Shown: piece by piece, positions 47,248 through 59,336 of the stretch | Layout: the number at the start of each line of letters is the position of its first letter | How positions within the stretch are numbered: position 1 is the first letter of the stretch | Assembly: GCF_041956535.1 (NCBI RefSeq) | Contig: NW_027192193.1 | Span: 688,719-752,718, forward strand | DNA from: Calcarisporiella thermophila CBS 279.70 | Lineage: Eukaryota; Calcarisporiellomycota | DNA length: 64,000 nucleotides | Direction of reading: 5' to 3' | The notes under the pieces: model-generated | Database searches by the model: none | What the model saw: only the letters and a program-made list of their open reading frames with translations | What the model was told of the DNA's origin: nothing | Translations under genes and position numbers: made by a program

Positions 47248-50200
47248 GGGGGAGTCTAGGTTGGGGGGGGGATGGGTTTATTTGGGGTTGGGATGGGAAG
47301 GGGATGGGCGAGGGGTATACCGCGGATAAATAAGCAAGCGCCGAGGAGGGAATTAAAGAGAGGAAGAGGAGCCTTTCAAAGGCTGCTTCGGGATGGAGAT
47401 TGGGAGGGGAGGGGAGAAGCGGATGGGATGATGGGAAGAAAGGAGCAGGGGGGAGGAGCGCGGGCAGGCAGGCTCTATATAGAGTGCTTGAAAAGGGAAG
47501 CCAGTTTGTTCTACTCGGAATGGCTTTTATTTTGTTCTGTTTTTGCACCTTGCCAGCGCAACGGTTGGCAGAGGAGGCCGGCGGCGTGCAAAATAAATTA
47601 GGGTTGGTTGTGCGCGTGTGCCAGGCTGGCCAGCAAATTCGGAAGCAATACGAGCTTAAACAGGAGTACAGCGGGGCCTTCTTTTTTTTCCATGGAGGGG
47701 TTTGGTTCCTAGCGCGGCCGTAGGGCGGGCGCGCGCAGCGCCGTGAGCCACATCCCCCCAACTCAGCCTCGCTGCTCTCTGCCTCGCGCCGTGTTTTGGA
47801 CCACTTTTCCTTTTGTTCTCTTCCGAATATTTGACTGGCGGTGGAGCCGCCTGCCATTGGCCAAAGCGCGCCGCGCTGCAAACCTTATTTCCGCAGTCAT
47901 TGCACGAAGCGCGGCGGCGGGTTTTATAAGGAGCCCGGCGGCCAATTCCTCCCAAGCAGTCTCCCCCCGGCCGCGCCGGCGGCACACCAAGGCGTCCTGC
48001 CAGCATTGGCCCCGATATCGAGGAGGGAGAGGGGGGCAATGGGCCGAAGGGCCATTAACCAGGCGGCTCCACAATTGGGCTTTTTTTTGCGGGGGAGAAG
48101 AGGAGTTCCGAGGAGGAGTTTGGGGAGAGTTCGAGGAGGGTGGCGCCGCAATGGATTAAATGACACCGGCGGCAAATGACGGTCGAGGAGGAGGAGAAGG
48201 CGCAGGGGCGGTTAGGGTGGATTTCCAACCCACCGCACCCTCAACCTGTTGCACTCGCATTTTGCATCCAAGGTCTCCACGAATCCACGTGCATCAGGCA
48301 ACTTCGTGACGTCACCAGATTGATGGTCGGCATCCGTGGTGGAAATTCAAGGTTGCATTTCCAGCAAATTCTGCTGCGTAGAGTTTGCCCGAAGATAGTA
48401 CAAGCGACACCACCGGAACCCTCCACTGCCCACTACACTATTTCGGACCGCGAAACTTGTTCGTTACATGGGTTGAAGAGCCATTATCTCCCCTCGGAGT
48501 TGTAGCAGCTATGCACTGCGCAAGCCCTATTCAATGCCCTCTTTTTCGACTTATTTTCTTCTCTTGCATGTGCATATAGGGCCAACGGGGAAAATGCTGG
48601 CGCATTTATGCTAGCATTCATACCACCGCGTCTTGTCGAGAACAGCTGGCACATCAACAGAACATGCCGCGGGGCATGGGAGAGCGCAGGGCAGGCCGAT
48701 CGAGGGGCCGATAAAAGAGAGTTACAGAGAGTTTATTGAAGAAGTGGACGGAGGACACCTTTCCTCGTGATGGCCACCGCATACATTTGCCTCTCTAGAA
48801 CATGGCTGGGCGTTTCCACCTTTCACGACGTCAGCCGGATAAACTAGGCCTAATCCGGCCTGACAAGAGATAACGCACGATATTACCCCCCAAGCCTGTT
48901 GACCAAAAACGGCGTGGACGTAGAAAGGTCGTGTGCGGCTGCCATCACTCCCCTTTGCCTTTGATGACTCCGCTCTCGGGAGTGACTCAGGTTGTTCCAG
49001 TCTACCGAGAGCCGTAGTAGCAGAAAGTAAGCCACGCTGCCTTTCTTGTATTCCCTATTCATTGTTAATAGGCTTCCCCCGTTGACGTTTTGGTGCAAGG
49101 GATCCTTGTACATACTGAGCCTGGGAACAACCAGGAAAAGTGGCTACACTGGCACCATAGGGTGTCTAATGTAAATCGTGCTGCAACTAACTGAAGTTTG
49201 ACAACCGTGTGTGCTCACCTGCTCGATCGCATCCGAGGTTCAAGACGATGCACAAAGCAAACGGAAACATGAGCACTAAAAGATGCTTTGATAAGGGAGG
49301 AGAGAGGGGCGAGGCATATGATAACGAGGACGAGGCAGGGAGAGGAGCAGGCTCATGTGTTGCAAAGGTTTGACAACCGCTGCGAGTGTGCGCGCAAAAG
49401 AGACATCTTGAAGCAGAGCTCGGAGAAAGTTCTTCGAGGCTATTTTTATAATCATTGATAAGCCAGGAATGTTCCCGTGGTCAGGCCTCGTGCTGACAAA
49501 AACAAATCTCCCGCAGGCAAATCAGGCAGGCCCTGCACCAAGCGACAAAACCCAGGAGAAAATAAAAGCGAATAAAGCACAAAGGTGGCGCGTTGAATTC
49601 GCGTGAGGCCGATGTCATCATTTCGCACGGGGTTGGGGGGGAAAGGGAGGGGAGGGGGAGGGGCTGGGCCGATCTAGCACGGTCGCCGGAGAGAGAAGGG
49701 ATGTCATCAGATTACGGGATGCGCAGCGACCAATTCCCCTGGCCGCGCGTTGATTGGTGCCCCGCTCATATGGCCCCGGGTGCAAGAACCAGGGAGAAAA
49801 AAATCATCGAAGACAGGCGACGGAACCTGAGAGGCTCGCAGGTTATGAATTAGCAATTCAAACGCCGGCCAAACCGCCGAAAAACGTGGGCGATTAGCCA
49901 ACGTGCTGAAATGTAGCACAGGTAATTACTTAACCTGCACCCTCGCCCATGGCCAGACCAGAGCAGTCTCACCGAGCCGACCTCGTACGCACCGTTGTTT
50001 GTTATTACGTGCGGTTACATCAAGGAGCCAGAACGAAACATGGAACCGTCCTGAGAAGATTGGCTATTTTTGTTTGTTTTCAAGAATGTTGAGCCTAGTG
50101 CTTTGATCCTCTTGTCCAGCGGGCCCTTGCACCCAATTGCGTTTCACACACCTGTCTTCTAGTGTCCGACAGTGTTTGTGGATAACTCCAGCGGATAATA

Positions 50201-50528
50201 GAAAATTTTCTTTTATAAAAAAAAAGCTGACTTTCAGGGCCAGCCTACTTTTTCTCCCTGAGAGCATTACATCGACCAGGAATCGCATTCGCTGCCAACC
50301 GTAACCCAGTAAGTAAGGAGGGCCCCCTCGTCGCTACCGGACCCTCTGCTCATTGCGCTTCATTTCTCACTCGCACTCACTCGCACTCTCTGCTTCCACC
50401 TAGAATCTCCCACCCCCCTCCAATTCCCCCTCCCCTTTCTCCTGTTCCGCCTCACTCCTTTCCTCTCATTCAGCTTCCTCCCCTCCCCCCCACCCACCCC
50501 TCCCGCCGCCTCCCGCTCGTACTCCCGA
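47248..50528. other. 3.3 kb gene-free region upstream of the SAP-domain gene
   Basis: GC-rich, with many overlapping open frames on both strands that share no domain and contain no intron signals, so I do not call them genes. Inside it are a full CRE (TGACGTCA, 48307-48314), an E-box (CACGTG, 48286-48291), a second near-CRE at about 48826-48834, and long purine or pyrimidine runs (49630-49665, 50400-50520). A long regulated upstream region or a non-coding RNA is likely. Both flanking genes would start outward from it. Confidence 0.55.
48307..48314. promoter_or_regulatory. consensus CRE (TGACGTCA)
   Basis: A perfect palindromic CRE, the binding site of ATF/CREB-type bZIP proteins, inside the long upstream region. 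An E-box lies 16 nt to its left. Confidence 0.5.
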
Positions 50529-52082
50529 ATGTATTCCCCCCAACGCTCGGATTCCCTACTGACTCAAAGCTTCACCCCGCCCGAATCCACCAAACCAGCG
50601 TACATGTCACTCCTTTACAACGACTACCTCAACGAAGACGACTACCAGCACAACTGGCAAGGCCAAGCCCAATCGCAGCAACCGCAACCGGCTCAGTCGC
50701 CACGCCAAGACTACCCCGCCACTCCCTCCTCCTCCGCCACTGCCACCACCTCCCCCCCCTCCGCCCCCGGCCTAGCCGCTTCGTCCGCCTCCTTCCTCCA
50801 GCCCATGGACCCCGCGGCCGCCTATCACTCCCCCCTGTCGGCCTCCAGTGCCGCGGACTCGATGCTGGGGCCCTTCCAAGCATCGCCGCTCGACCCTCCC
50901 GGTGACGTGGTCCTTGGCCAGGGGGACTATCTCGCCGCCTCCTGTCTCGACCCCACCACCTCCATGCCCATGGTGGGCTGGACCGATTCGGACCTGTCGA
51001 AGGCTGGCCCTGGACTGGTGTTCGGAATCCCATGGATGGGCATGGACGACTCCTTTGGCGCGGGCCCCCGCCCCGCCCTGGAGGCGTCCACCTCCTCCTC
51101 GTTTCCCGCGACCGCCGCCGTCGCGGCCGGGACCCCCCCCAATCCCCAGAACCCCTTGCTCCACCTCCCCACGGGCGGCATCTCCCTCGCAAGCCGACGC
51201 AGATCCCTCTCCACCAGCTCTCTGCCGCAGCGCCCGAGCATCTTCCCCCACTTGGCCGCCGGCAAGCAGGCGAACCCGTCCCCCCTGTTCCAGATCACCT
51301 CCGCGTCCGACGAGGAGGGCCACGACTCGCTGGAGAGTGTGAAGGTCGACGAGATCCCCTCGTCCAGCTCCCTCAGCCCCCACGCAAGCGCCGTGCACAT
51401 GTCCGTCTCCATGCCGGTGAGCCCCGTGGCGTGGCCAATCCCCACCACCGCGGCAGGCTCTGGTAGCGCCGCCAGCTCTCCCCTCCTCACCTCTAGCCTC
51501 GAATCCTCCTCCCTGCCCGACTACGAACGCCTTGCCGGCCACCTGCCCCGAAAACGCTCCTCCTCCCTGCCCCCCGCCTCCTCCTCCTCGTCGACGCCCC
51601 AGACCCCAACGCTGGCCAACACGCCCCAAACCCGGCTTGCTGTCCAGATCCCACGTGCCTCCCGGCCCCGCACCCCCGGCGTCATCACGGCGGAGGAGCA
51701 GCAGCGCTTGGACGACGAGCTGGAGCGCGTCGACTTTGGGGACATCACCGTCACGGAGCTCAAGGATATGCTTCGCCAGCGTGGCAAGTCGGCAACCGGA
51801 AAGAAGGCCGTCCTCATGCAGCGCTTACGAGATGAGCTCGAGGTGATTCGGGGGTTCAAGCGCAGTGGGCTGCGCAGGCCCCCGGGAGGCGGCGGCGGAG
51901 GCGGCGCCCGGTTTGACCCCTATGCGAGGGCTTGTGGATGGAATGCAAGAATGCTAGCCCCTCCCCCCGTAATGTCGCCGCTGGTGACGGTGGCAATGGC
52001 TCCGGCTGGAAATCCAGATCGCGAATGTAATATGGAGGAGTTCATGTATTTGGGCGAGGGTGATGATATCAAATACGAATAA
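50529..52082 (+). CDS. SAP-domain protein, putative nuclear regulator
   Basis: A single exon of 517 residues. The first 380 residues are low-complexity, rich in Ser, Pro, Ala and Gln, with short hydrophobic patches. Near residues 395-435 sits a SAP motif: FGDITVTELKDMLRQRGK, followed by KKAVLMQRLRDEL, with the helix-turn-helix spacing that binds AT-rich DNA. The C-terminus has a Gly run and ends with an acidic YLGEGDDIKYE. Proteins of this form are usually nuclear DNA- or chromatin-binding factors; the target is unknown. Very strong GC and codon bias compared with genes in the left half. The unusually long upstream region suggests complex regulation. MYSPQ at 50529 is the first ATG after a pyrimidine-rich leader. 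Confidence 0.8.
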   Translation: MYSPQRSDSLLTQSFTPPESTKPAYMSLLYNDYLNEDDYQHNWQGQAQSQQPQPAQSPRQDYPATPSSSATATTSPPSAPGLAASSASFLQPMDPAAAYHSPLSASSAADSMLGPFQASPLDPPGDVVLGQGDYLAASCLDPTTSMPMVGWTDSDLSKAGPGLVFGIPWMGMDDSFGAGPRPALEASTSSSFPATAAVAAGTPPNPQNPLLHLPTGGISLASRRRSLSTSSLPQRPSIFPHLAAGKQANPSPLFQITSASDEEGHDSLESVKVDEIPSSSSLSPHASAVHMSVSMPVSPVAWPIPTTAAGSGSAASSPLLTSSLESSSLPDYERLAGHLPRKRSSSLPPASSSSSTPQTPTLANTPQTRLAVQIPRASRPRTPGVITAEEQQRLDDELERVDFGDITVTELKDMLRQRGKSATGKKAVLMQRLRDELEVIRGFKRSGLRRPPGGGGGGGARFDPYARACGWNARMLAPPPVMSPLVTVAMAPAGNPDRECNMEEFMYLGEGDDIKYE

Positions 52083-53055
52083 CTATCACCGTCGATGTTT
52101 GTTTTTCCAGACTTTTTTTTTCTTCCCTATTTGTTGTCTATTACTTACAGTTATATATATATATATATACTTCTTTTTTATCCACTCTCTATTTCACCAA
52201 CTTCATTCCTTTCTACATCTATGAACCTTATATCAGCTTACATATCACTATATTTATTTTACAATGATGTGCATTTTTTCCCCTCCTATCCCCTCTTTTT
52301 TTTTACCCTTCTCGTAACTTACTCCTCTCCTTACTATTCTCCTCCTCATTTTTTTCCCTCTCCCCTACAGGTAATGTGTTTTTATATCGATAAAACAATA
52401 AAAATTTCGGTTTCAATCACGGCAACCAAAACAGCGGCGCGAGCGCACGAGGGTTGAGGCGAAGCGAATGACTCAATAATAAACTTATCCACATGCCCTC
52501 GGGATACCCGCGAGATATCTTTTTTTCGTCGAATTGGGCTGAACGTAAATTTTTTTCTCTCTTTTGCTCTTGTGTTCCCGTACTATTTTCTTTCGCCTTG
52601 GAGGGTAAGAGGAGAGGTTGGAAGCGAGTGCGTGTGCCGGCTGCCTTTGATCTCCTAGCTTTCCTATTTGATTAGTTCATCCGTTTCTTTGTTTCCACAC
52701 TATATTTCTCTTTCTGTTCGGCTTGGCCTCAAAATTCAGGGGAAAGGCACGAGGGGAATTCTTTCAACGGATGCGTGATCTCTTCTTCTGATTCTGTTTT
52801 GCTTCTCTTCCTTCTAGAATACTGTAAAAAAAAAACCGACTTTTGTATTTGAACATTCCCGTCATCTGCATACTATTTAGAACCGCAATCCCGCTTCTAC
52901 ACCTAGGTAGGCATCATCCCTCCCCCCCCATCTCCTCCCACTCCCATCACGCCTAACCCACAACGCGCATTTGTAGTGAATTTTGCTTTTTCTTCACCTT
53001 CACCTTCACCTCCCTCTATTTCACCTTTAATCGGCATCATTTCCTTTTGCAAACA
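52083..53055. other. intergenic, T-rich then mixed
   Basis: Just after the SAP gene the plus strand is strongly T-rich (52095-52370), with a TA repeat at about 52154-52169. No coding signal is accepted. The promoter and leader of the RRM gene occupy the right end. Confidence 0.55.
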
Positions 53056-54663
53056 ATGGAGCAGCAATCTGATAAATCCACCACTCCCCCTGAATCCAGG
53101 CAGGAGGCTTCCAAACAAAGCCCCACACCATCGTCCAACAATTCACGCAGCGCCACAAACGATCTCAAATCCAATGGCCATCTGCGGAATGATCCTGCCT
53201 ATCGCGCTGCCGTAGCCGCTGGGTACAACCCCAACGATCCCGCGACATTTCACATCGCATACCACTGCGGCTTCTATCCCGTTCAATATTACCCCGGAGG
53301 TAATCCCCCTGCGGGGGACCAGTCGCCCCAATTCCAGCCCGTAGGCGCGGCAGGAGCATACTACGCACCCGCAAGCCCTGCTTTTTATCCCGCCAACCCA
53401 CAGAGCGCCCCCACGGCCGCGGCGGGGGTGGTGATGCAATCTCCGCCATTACATCCAACGGCTTATGGTTATGCATACCCCTCGAGCATCCCCTCCTCCC
53501 CTGCCTTCTCCCAACTCTCCTCTCCGCCCGGCTCGCCGCCGCTTCGCTACATCACGTCTCCCATGGCATCTCCGCCCGGCTCCCCATCATGGAAGCCGGC
53601 GCGCTCGGGCTCGCGTCCCTCCTCGCGCCAACAGGATCCGTTCTACAACCCCACGCAGACGACCAACGTCTACATTCGCGGGCTTCCCCCCACCACCACC
53701 GACGAGTCCCTGTATAATATGTGTGTTGTGTATGGAAAAATCACCTCCTCAAAGGCGATGCTCGACCAGAGGACGGGCGAGTGCAAGGGATATGGGTTTG
53801 TGATGTATGAGACGGACGACGAGGCCAAGCGAGCCATGGAGGCTCTTATGCAGATGGGATTCCAAGTGAGCTTTGCCAAGGTATACTATTTTCCACTGAA
53901 GAGCGAGGCTGGTTACTCACTGGCACCGCCACCCTTCATTTTATTAGGACTCGTTCAGTCTTCGCCTGAAGAGTTTACAGGATCATACCTCGACGAACAT
54001 CTATTTGTCAAATCTTCCTTTGGACATGGACGAGAATGTAAGTGGGCCCTTGCTCCCCTTGCGTTCCCCCCCCCCTCTCTCCCTCTCTAACCTACGCTGC
54101 ATCCATAGGCACTGGAGGAAATGCTTCAGCCATATCGCACCACGTCAAGCAAAATTATGCGCGACCCTGTCACGAACGCCAGCCGCGGCGTCGGTTTTGC
54201 TCGTATGGTCGATCGCCAGTCTGCGGAGGCCATCATTACCAAGTTTAATGGCACCACCCTGGAGGGATCGAATGTTCCTCTGCAGGTGCGCTTCGCCGAT
54301 TCTCCCGCTCAAAAGAAACTGAAGGGCCAGGTGGTGAAGAAGACGGTGTGGCGCGCGGCTGGGATGGGAATGGGGGTGGGCGGGATGGGCCAGCCCTTGA
54401 CCCCGGAGACGGTTCTAGGGATTGGAAATGCCCCCCCTGTTGTGGCGACCCCCTCCGGGTACTATGCTGCCTATCCTCCTCCCGCTCAGTCCCAGAATCA
54501 CCCTATGAATGCCCAGAGATATCTACCCCAGGTGGCAGCCACCTCGTACCCAGTTGGCTACTACTACCCCCCTCCTGCTGAGGGGGAGGAGAGGTCCTCC
54601 GCCGAGGAGTTGACGGGCTTGGTGCAAAAGATGGGCATTGAAGAGAAGGAGACCGTGGCTTGA
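53056..54663 (+). CDS. RBMS/MSSP-like RNA-binding protein with two RRMs
   Basis: Three exons (53056..53880, 53948..54037, 54109..54663) give 489 residues. The N-terminal 200 residues are Pro/Ser/Tyr-rich and disordered. RRM1 begins with TNVYIRGLPPTTTDESLYNM (RNP2 type) and has KGYGFVMYET (RNP1), with a spacer like that of RBMS1/Shep proteins: YGKITSSKAMLDQRTGECKG. RRM2 begins TNIYLSNLPLDMDENALEEML and has SRGVGFARM. The same split, with RRM2 starting TNIYxSNLP, is a mark of the RBMS family. The C-terminus is Gly/Pro/Tyr-rich. Family members bind A/U-rich RNA and control mRNA fate, and some also bind DNA. No other domain is present. In fungi it could act in the cytoplasm on localised or regulated mRNAs. 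Confidence 0.85.
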
Positions 54664-55691
54664 TGGATCCTTGGCTGTTCTATGTTGGAATTTCTTAATG
54701 ATGGTGCCTTTTATTTTTCCTTTCTTCCTATATACAGAATGATACACGCGATAAGGAATATACTCCTGTCTTAAAAAAATAGTAACAAAATTTTTCTTTT
54801 TTCTGAATCTTTTTTTCTTCTACAATGAATTTTTGTTTTTTTTTCTTATTAATGAATCATTTTCTTTTTCTTTTTTTTTTCAACTCTGCGTAGACTTTTC
54901 TTATATATATACATATACACGTATTATATATATTTGACTGAAAAGAATATGATAGTTTTGTTTTTTTTTCTTATGCTTTTCCTTAGATTTTTTTTTTCCT
55001 TTTCCTTTTCTTTTCCTTTTTGGTTTTTTCTTAATTTTTTTTCCGCCATTTTGTTTTTCAGTTTTTNNNNNNNNNNNNNNNNNNNNNNNNNNNNNNNNNN
55101 NNNNNNNNNNNNNNNNNNNNNNNNNNNNNNNNNNNNNNNNNNNNNNNNNNNNNNNNNNNNNNNNNNNNNNNNNNNNNNNNNNNNNNNNNNNNNNNNNNNN
55201 NNNNNNNNNNNNNNNNNNNNNNNNNNNNNNNNNNNNNNNNNNNNNNNNNNNNNNNNNNNNNNNNNNNNNNNNNNNNNNNNNNNNNNNNNNNNNNNNNNNN
55301 NNNNNNNNNNNNNNNNNNNNNNNNNNNNNNNNNNNNNNNNNNNNNNNNNNNNNNNNNNNNNNNNNNNNNNNNNNNNNCTATTTTGTTTTTCTTAGTTTTT
55401 TTTTTTTTTTTTCTTTTCTTTTCCTTTATAAAAAGCAAGGTTCTTTACTGTTGAAGCCTCGAGCAGTCATTGAAGAGAGAAATAGGAAAGAGAGAGAGAA
55501 GTAAAAAAAAAAAAGAGGAAGAATTGATCCAAAGAAGAAAATATATATAAAAGTACTATAACAAAGATAATAAAAAAAGACACTAAAGTTTATAAAATGG
55601 AAGATACTGTGTATATGGTAAAACAAACATATATATATATATAGAGAAAGAGAGAGAAAGCGAGAGCATGGAGTGGAAAATCGACATGATT
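54664..55691. other. low-complexity T-rich region with an assembly gap
   Basis: From 54770 to 55440 the plus strand is dominated by T runs and TTTTC repeats. A block of Ns runs 55067-55377. Further right are an AT repeat (55629-55643) and a GA-rich stretch (55480-55670). The Ns probably replace a collapsed repeat, so length here is uncertain. No gene is called. Confidence 0.8.
55067..55377. other. assembly gap (311 Ns)
   Basis: Unsequenced block flanked on both sides by long T-rich pyrimidine runs. Confidence 0.99.
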
Positions 55692-56910
55692 TCACCAAAC
55701 CCTTCTTCGTCTTCGACCTTGGCGCTCCTTCACTACCTCGTCATAATTTTTCACATGCCGCGACTGGCGTTGTCGGACCCTTTGATAGAGGTAGAGCAGG
55801 TTCGACAAATCCTTTGCGATGACAAACAGGCATCCGCCGATCACGTTCCGGTGGAACGTGTCAGTGCGGGCCCGTATGAACGCAAACCGTCCAAGGAAAC
55901 TGCCCATCGTGGAGGCGATGGCGGGGAGCAGAAGAGCCCCGGCAATCATCCGCCCCAGATCGGCCCCGTAGAATACTCGCATTTCCGTGTCGCGGTGCTC
56001 GTCCTCCTCTCTTGCCTCCACGCCACCCTGGAACTCTCCCGCCAGCTCGCGGTCCCGCTCCACTAGCTCTTCTCTCCACCCGTGCTCGCCCTCGGCGCCA
56101 AATCCTCCCACATCGTGCTGATCTCCGCGCAGGAGCTGCCTCCATCGTTTCTCCGGCCGCCCAAAAAGCTGGGCATAGACCCCATTGTAGAAGAGCCTAG
56201 CCCACGGGAGCAGGGACATGGTAAGCGCGGGAGTGGGGGGCCAGGTGAGGGCATGGTCACGCCCCAGCACAAGCAGCGGTACAAGGGGCATGAAGACATC
56301 CATGTGGGGAGTGCGAGAGGCCACCAGTAGTACGGGGATAAGCGGGAGCCCGATCCAGGTGCGCCAGGACCAGTCCCCTGCAAGAAGGGCCTCCCCCTCC
56401 TCCGCGCCACACACGGTCAGAACAGCGTAGGCCCTACAACGAAAACGAGAGAAAACTTATTCAGTCTTCCGCAAAATGGATCATGGCGGCTCGGGCCTAT
56501 CCGGGTTTGGACGGCTGGGAAATCCAAGAGAGGGACGCTCCTTACCCGTAGGTTGTTCCGGTGATGACGACCGAACATGTGAGGCCCACCACCATCAAAT
56601 ACGGGACTGCGCCTTGGAAGGCCAGATCGACCCGGGTCATGAGCTGCAGGAGGGTCGAGTTCCGCTCCGTCAGCACATAGGTGGCCTGGCACTGGGGGCA
56701 TCGCACCTTTTTCGAGGTCAATCCCTTTTGATTCTCAGAAATCCACTTGAGCAGGCACTCCTCGTGGCTGATGAGCGAGCATTGGCACGGCTTAACCCAG
56801 CGTTTGCCAGCCGACTCTGCGTCATCGCCAAAGCAGATCCAGCATTTCCGGGGATCCTCTCTGGAGCTTGAGGGCAAATGGGTCGTGGCTGATGTCGTGA
56901 TAGAGGCCAT
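55692..56910 (-). CDS. MARCH5-like RING-CH E3 ubiquitin ligase, multi-pass membrane protein
   Basis: Two exons (56910..56546, 56433..55692) give 368 residues. The N-terminus has a complete C4HC3 RING-CH domain: CWICFGDD, then VKPCQCSLISHEECLLKWI, then VRCPQC. In human MARCH5 the same finger is followed by YLxxF-type residues and four membrane helices. Here the helices lie at AVPYLMVVGLTCSVVITGTTYGAYAVL, WIGLPLIPVLLVAS, MSLLPWARLFYNGVY and AGALLLPAIASTMGSFLGRF, with IGGCLFVIAKDLSNLLYLYQ matching the last one. Human MARCH5 sits in the outer mitochondrial membrane and controls fission and quality of mitochondrial proteins. A large acidic/basic loop between helices (about residues 230-270) is longer than in human. 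TATA-like CTATATAAG lies 48 nt upstream of the start (56958-56966). Confidence 0.88.
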
Positions 56911-59336
56911 TCGCTCACGCGTCCTCTGATTAAGTCGCTGAGTGTCAAGGTTTTTTGTTCTTATATAGGAGTTGCTGCGAGTGGCACGGTTCTTTGCAAA
57001 GTATCAGTTGAGGATAGCCGCTTCCCAGGGGATAGCCCAAGCTCGGATTAGGCTTGCATTTTATTGCTGAAAAAGCACGAGTAAATTTGTCCCGGGTTCC
57101 ATGACAAATGGCACGCGCTCTGGTCTTTCCAGAGCACGCTGTTCTCAAGCTCAGTGCTCGCGCCATTGCCTCTGTCGATGCTCTCTCTCCTCTTTTTTTT
57201 CTAACCCGGGGCCCACCCAATGGCTACACCCGCCAGAGCCTCAAATTGAGACTTCCGGACCCCCTCCTCTCCGTATCCCTCAAATTCCCCTCCAGATTCC
57301 CCCCCCCCCCCCACACACACCACCTCACGCTCATATCACGTCAGAGCCCTGGCTGGCTTGACGGACTGCGGCCGACAGCCTTTCACCCGTCAACTTCTCC
57401 TAGGCCGTTTTCACTGACAGCAGATTGAATCATGCCATTTCGGAGTGTAACTTTCCCTTTTGGTGGAGCCAGGCCGATTCCGGATAAGCAAGAATTGGAG
57501 GAGGAAAAAATGCCATGAGGAAGCAGCGTGCACCTTACTGGCGCGATGCCACGCTAGAGGGGCAGCGGGCTCGCCATTCGAAAAACAAGCGGGGCAATAA
57601 AGCCCGATGTAGAAATTCCGCTTTGTTTTCCCCTCTTCTCTGCCCTCGCTAATAGAGTTGATTAGCAAATTAAATCACAGCAAGAACGTTGGCCCGTTTT
57701 GTGCTTTCCAGAGGAGCCTCCTCGATAATCGTGCATGGGTGAGGGGGGAGAGCACACATAGAGTTTGGGTTGAGCTGGAGTAATAGAGCATCATCCACGG
57801 CTGGGCTGCAGGTTTTGGGCGAAGAGAGCCGTGATGGGCTAGCGTTGGTGGAAACGCGGGAGCTCGCCGGTGGGGTGTAGGGGCTTGGGCAACCGGATCG
57901 CCTCTAGAGAAGGTAAGGAGGCCGAGCAAAAGGAGCAATTATTAAAGCTATTTCGTGTGTGCTTTATAATTTTATGTCCTGATTAATCTTGATTTTAGGA
58001 TTGTCCTGCCCTTCTCTCTCCCTTCCATCGGGCCCATCCCCTCCCCCCCCCCTTCTTTTCCCCTCCAACTGGATTTCGAATGTGCACAGCACGTTCTCCT
58101 TTGTTATTTTGGCCCTTCTTATCGTGGCGAGCACGAGGACGATAAGAATGTTGCACTCTTGAAAATGCACCTCCGCCAGAGGACAATAACAGGTTCATCT
58201 TAAATAAGAAGGAGGCGGGGGGAGCTTTGTATGAAATATGGAGCTAACAGCATGGAAGGGGATTCAGGGCTACTTGGACTTAAAAAATGGAATGGAAGAG
58301 GCCCACGAAGGCTATCTCCTCTGCCCAGACAGAATTGACGGGGTCATTTCAAGATCCTCTCGATGCATTAGAGTTGACAAATACACTCTATCTTCAAAGG
58401 GGACGACGCCGAAATCTTAAAAAACCAGTAGGACCGGAATTCGCGAAGACAGAGCAGAAACAAGGTTCTCTCAACCACCTCTCTTGCGGCTAGATTGATT
58501 CTTCCTCTTATCAGCTCCCGCGTCATCGTCGCTTGACCTGTTAAAGCTCAATTAAAGTATAATTCTTCGACCAAGGGGGGGAAGGTTTGAAAATTCAGGC
58601 TAGGTACATCGCTTGTCAATAAGGATAGAATCGGAGAGAAGATTATTACTAAAAAAAACCAAGCGTTGCATCGATAGCTCGACGACAAGGCTGCCATGTA
58701 TCTATTCCTCCCTGTTTGTCCGTGCCTCTGTAGAGTCCTCCTCATAGGGTTCCATCAGTACAGCTGGGAGTCGTTCCGAGCTTTTTTTTCTCAGCTCCTC
58801 TTCCCTGGCCTCCACACGGATTGCGTCCGTCGTCTATTTATTGCCACGTTAGGGAAAGCGAACCTGAGAAATTCTGGATTGCGTGTGTGAGCCATTATGA
58901 ACTTGGGATCAATTTAATTAAGGTTCGATTTCAAGTTAGGTGCATGCAATAACGAGTTGCTGCTTGGCAAGCGGGGCATATGGAGGAGGAAAGGATGGTC
59001 CTTCGTCCCCCCTCACCCATCTCAGCACGCAATCGGGTTTCCCCAAGGGAGCCACGGTAAAATTCAAAGAAAGACGTCTATCGGATCCGTTTGATATATT
59101 CTATGGAAGAGGCGAGTCCATCATCCTATTCCGTGGGTGGCGTCTTCAACCGGTTGCCGAGTTTCAAGAGGCAAGAGCACCTATATAAAGGCGGGATCCG
59201 CGTAGTCGCGGTCGCATCTACAGGCCCCAGGCTCTTGATAAAATTTTTTAGACTTTTGTTCCATATAATAGCGCTCTCCTCCCCCATCCATCCCTTACCG
59301 GCTCCCATCTAGTATCCACCTAGACCCAATAGAGAC
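56911..59336. other. 2.4 kb region without a recognised gene, ending in the promoter of the micropeptide gene
   Basis: Mixed GC, with many short chance frames. A poly-C and CA stretch lies at 57299-57320. A near-CRE (CACGTCAG) lies at about 57337-57344. The right end holds TATA (59182-59190) and a clean leader without ATG for the 33-codon ORF. I see no other feature. Confidence 0.5.
59182..59190 (+). promoter_or_regulatory. TATA box of the micropeptide gene
   Basis: TATATAAAG on the plus strand, 147 nt before the ATG. Assuming a start about 30 nt downstream, the leader would be about 120 nt, and the first ATG after it is that of the 33-codon ORF. Confidence 0.6.

Noticed and set aside
47743-48159. 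Long GC-rich open frames between the 3D-domain and SAP genes
   Set aside because: Frames overlap on both strands with no domain, as expected by chance in GC-rich DNA with few stops.
50629-51629. Long minus-strand frames opposite the SAP gene
   Set aside because: Shadows of the GC-rich coding strand; Gly/Arg-rich with no motif.
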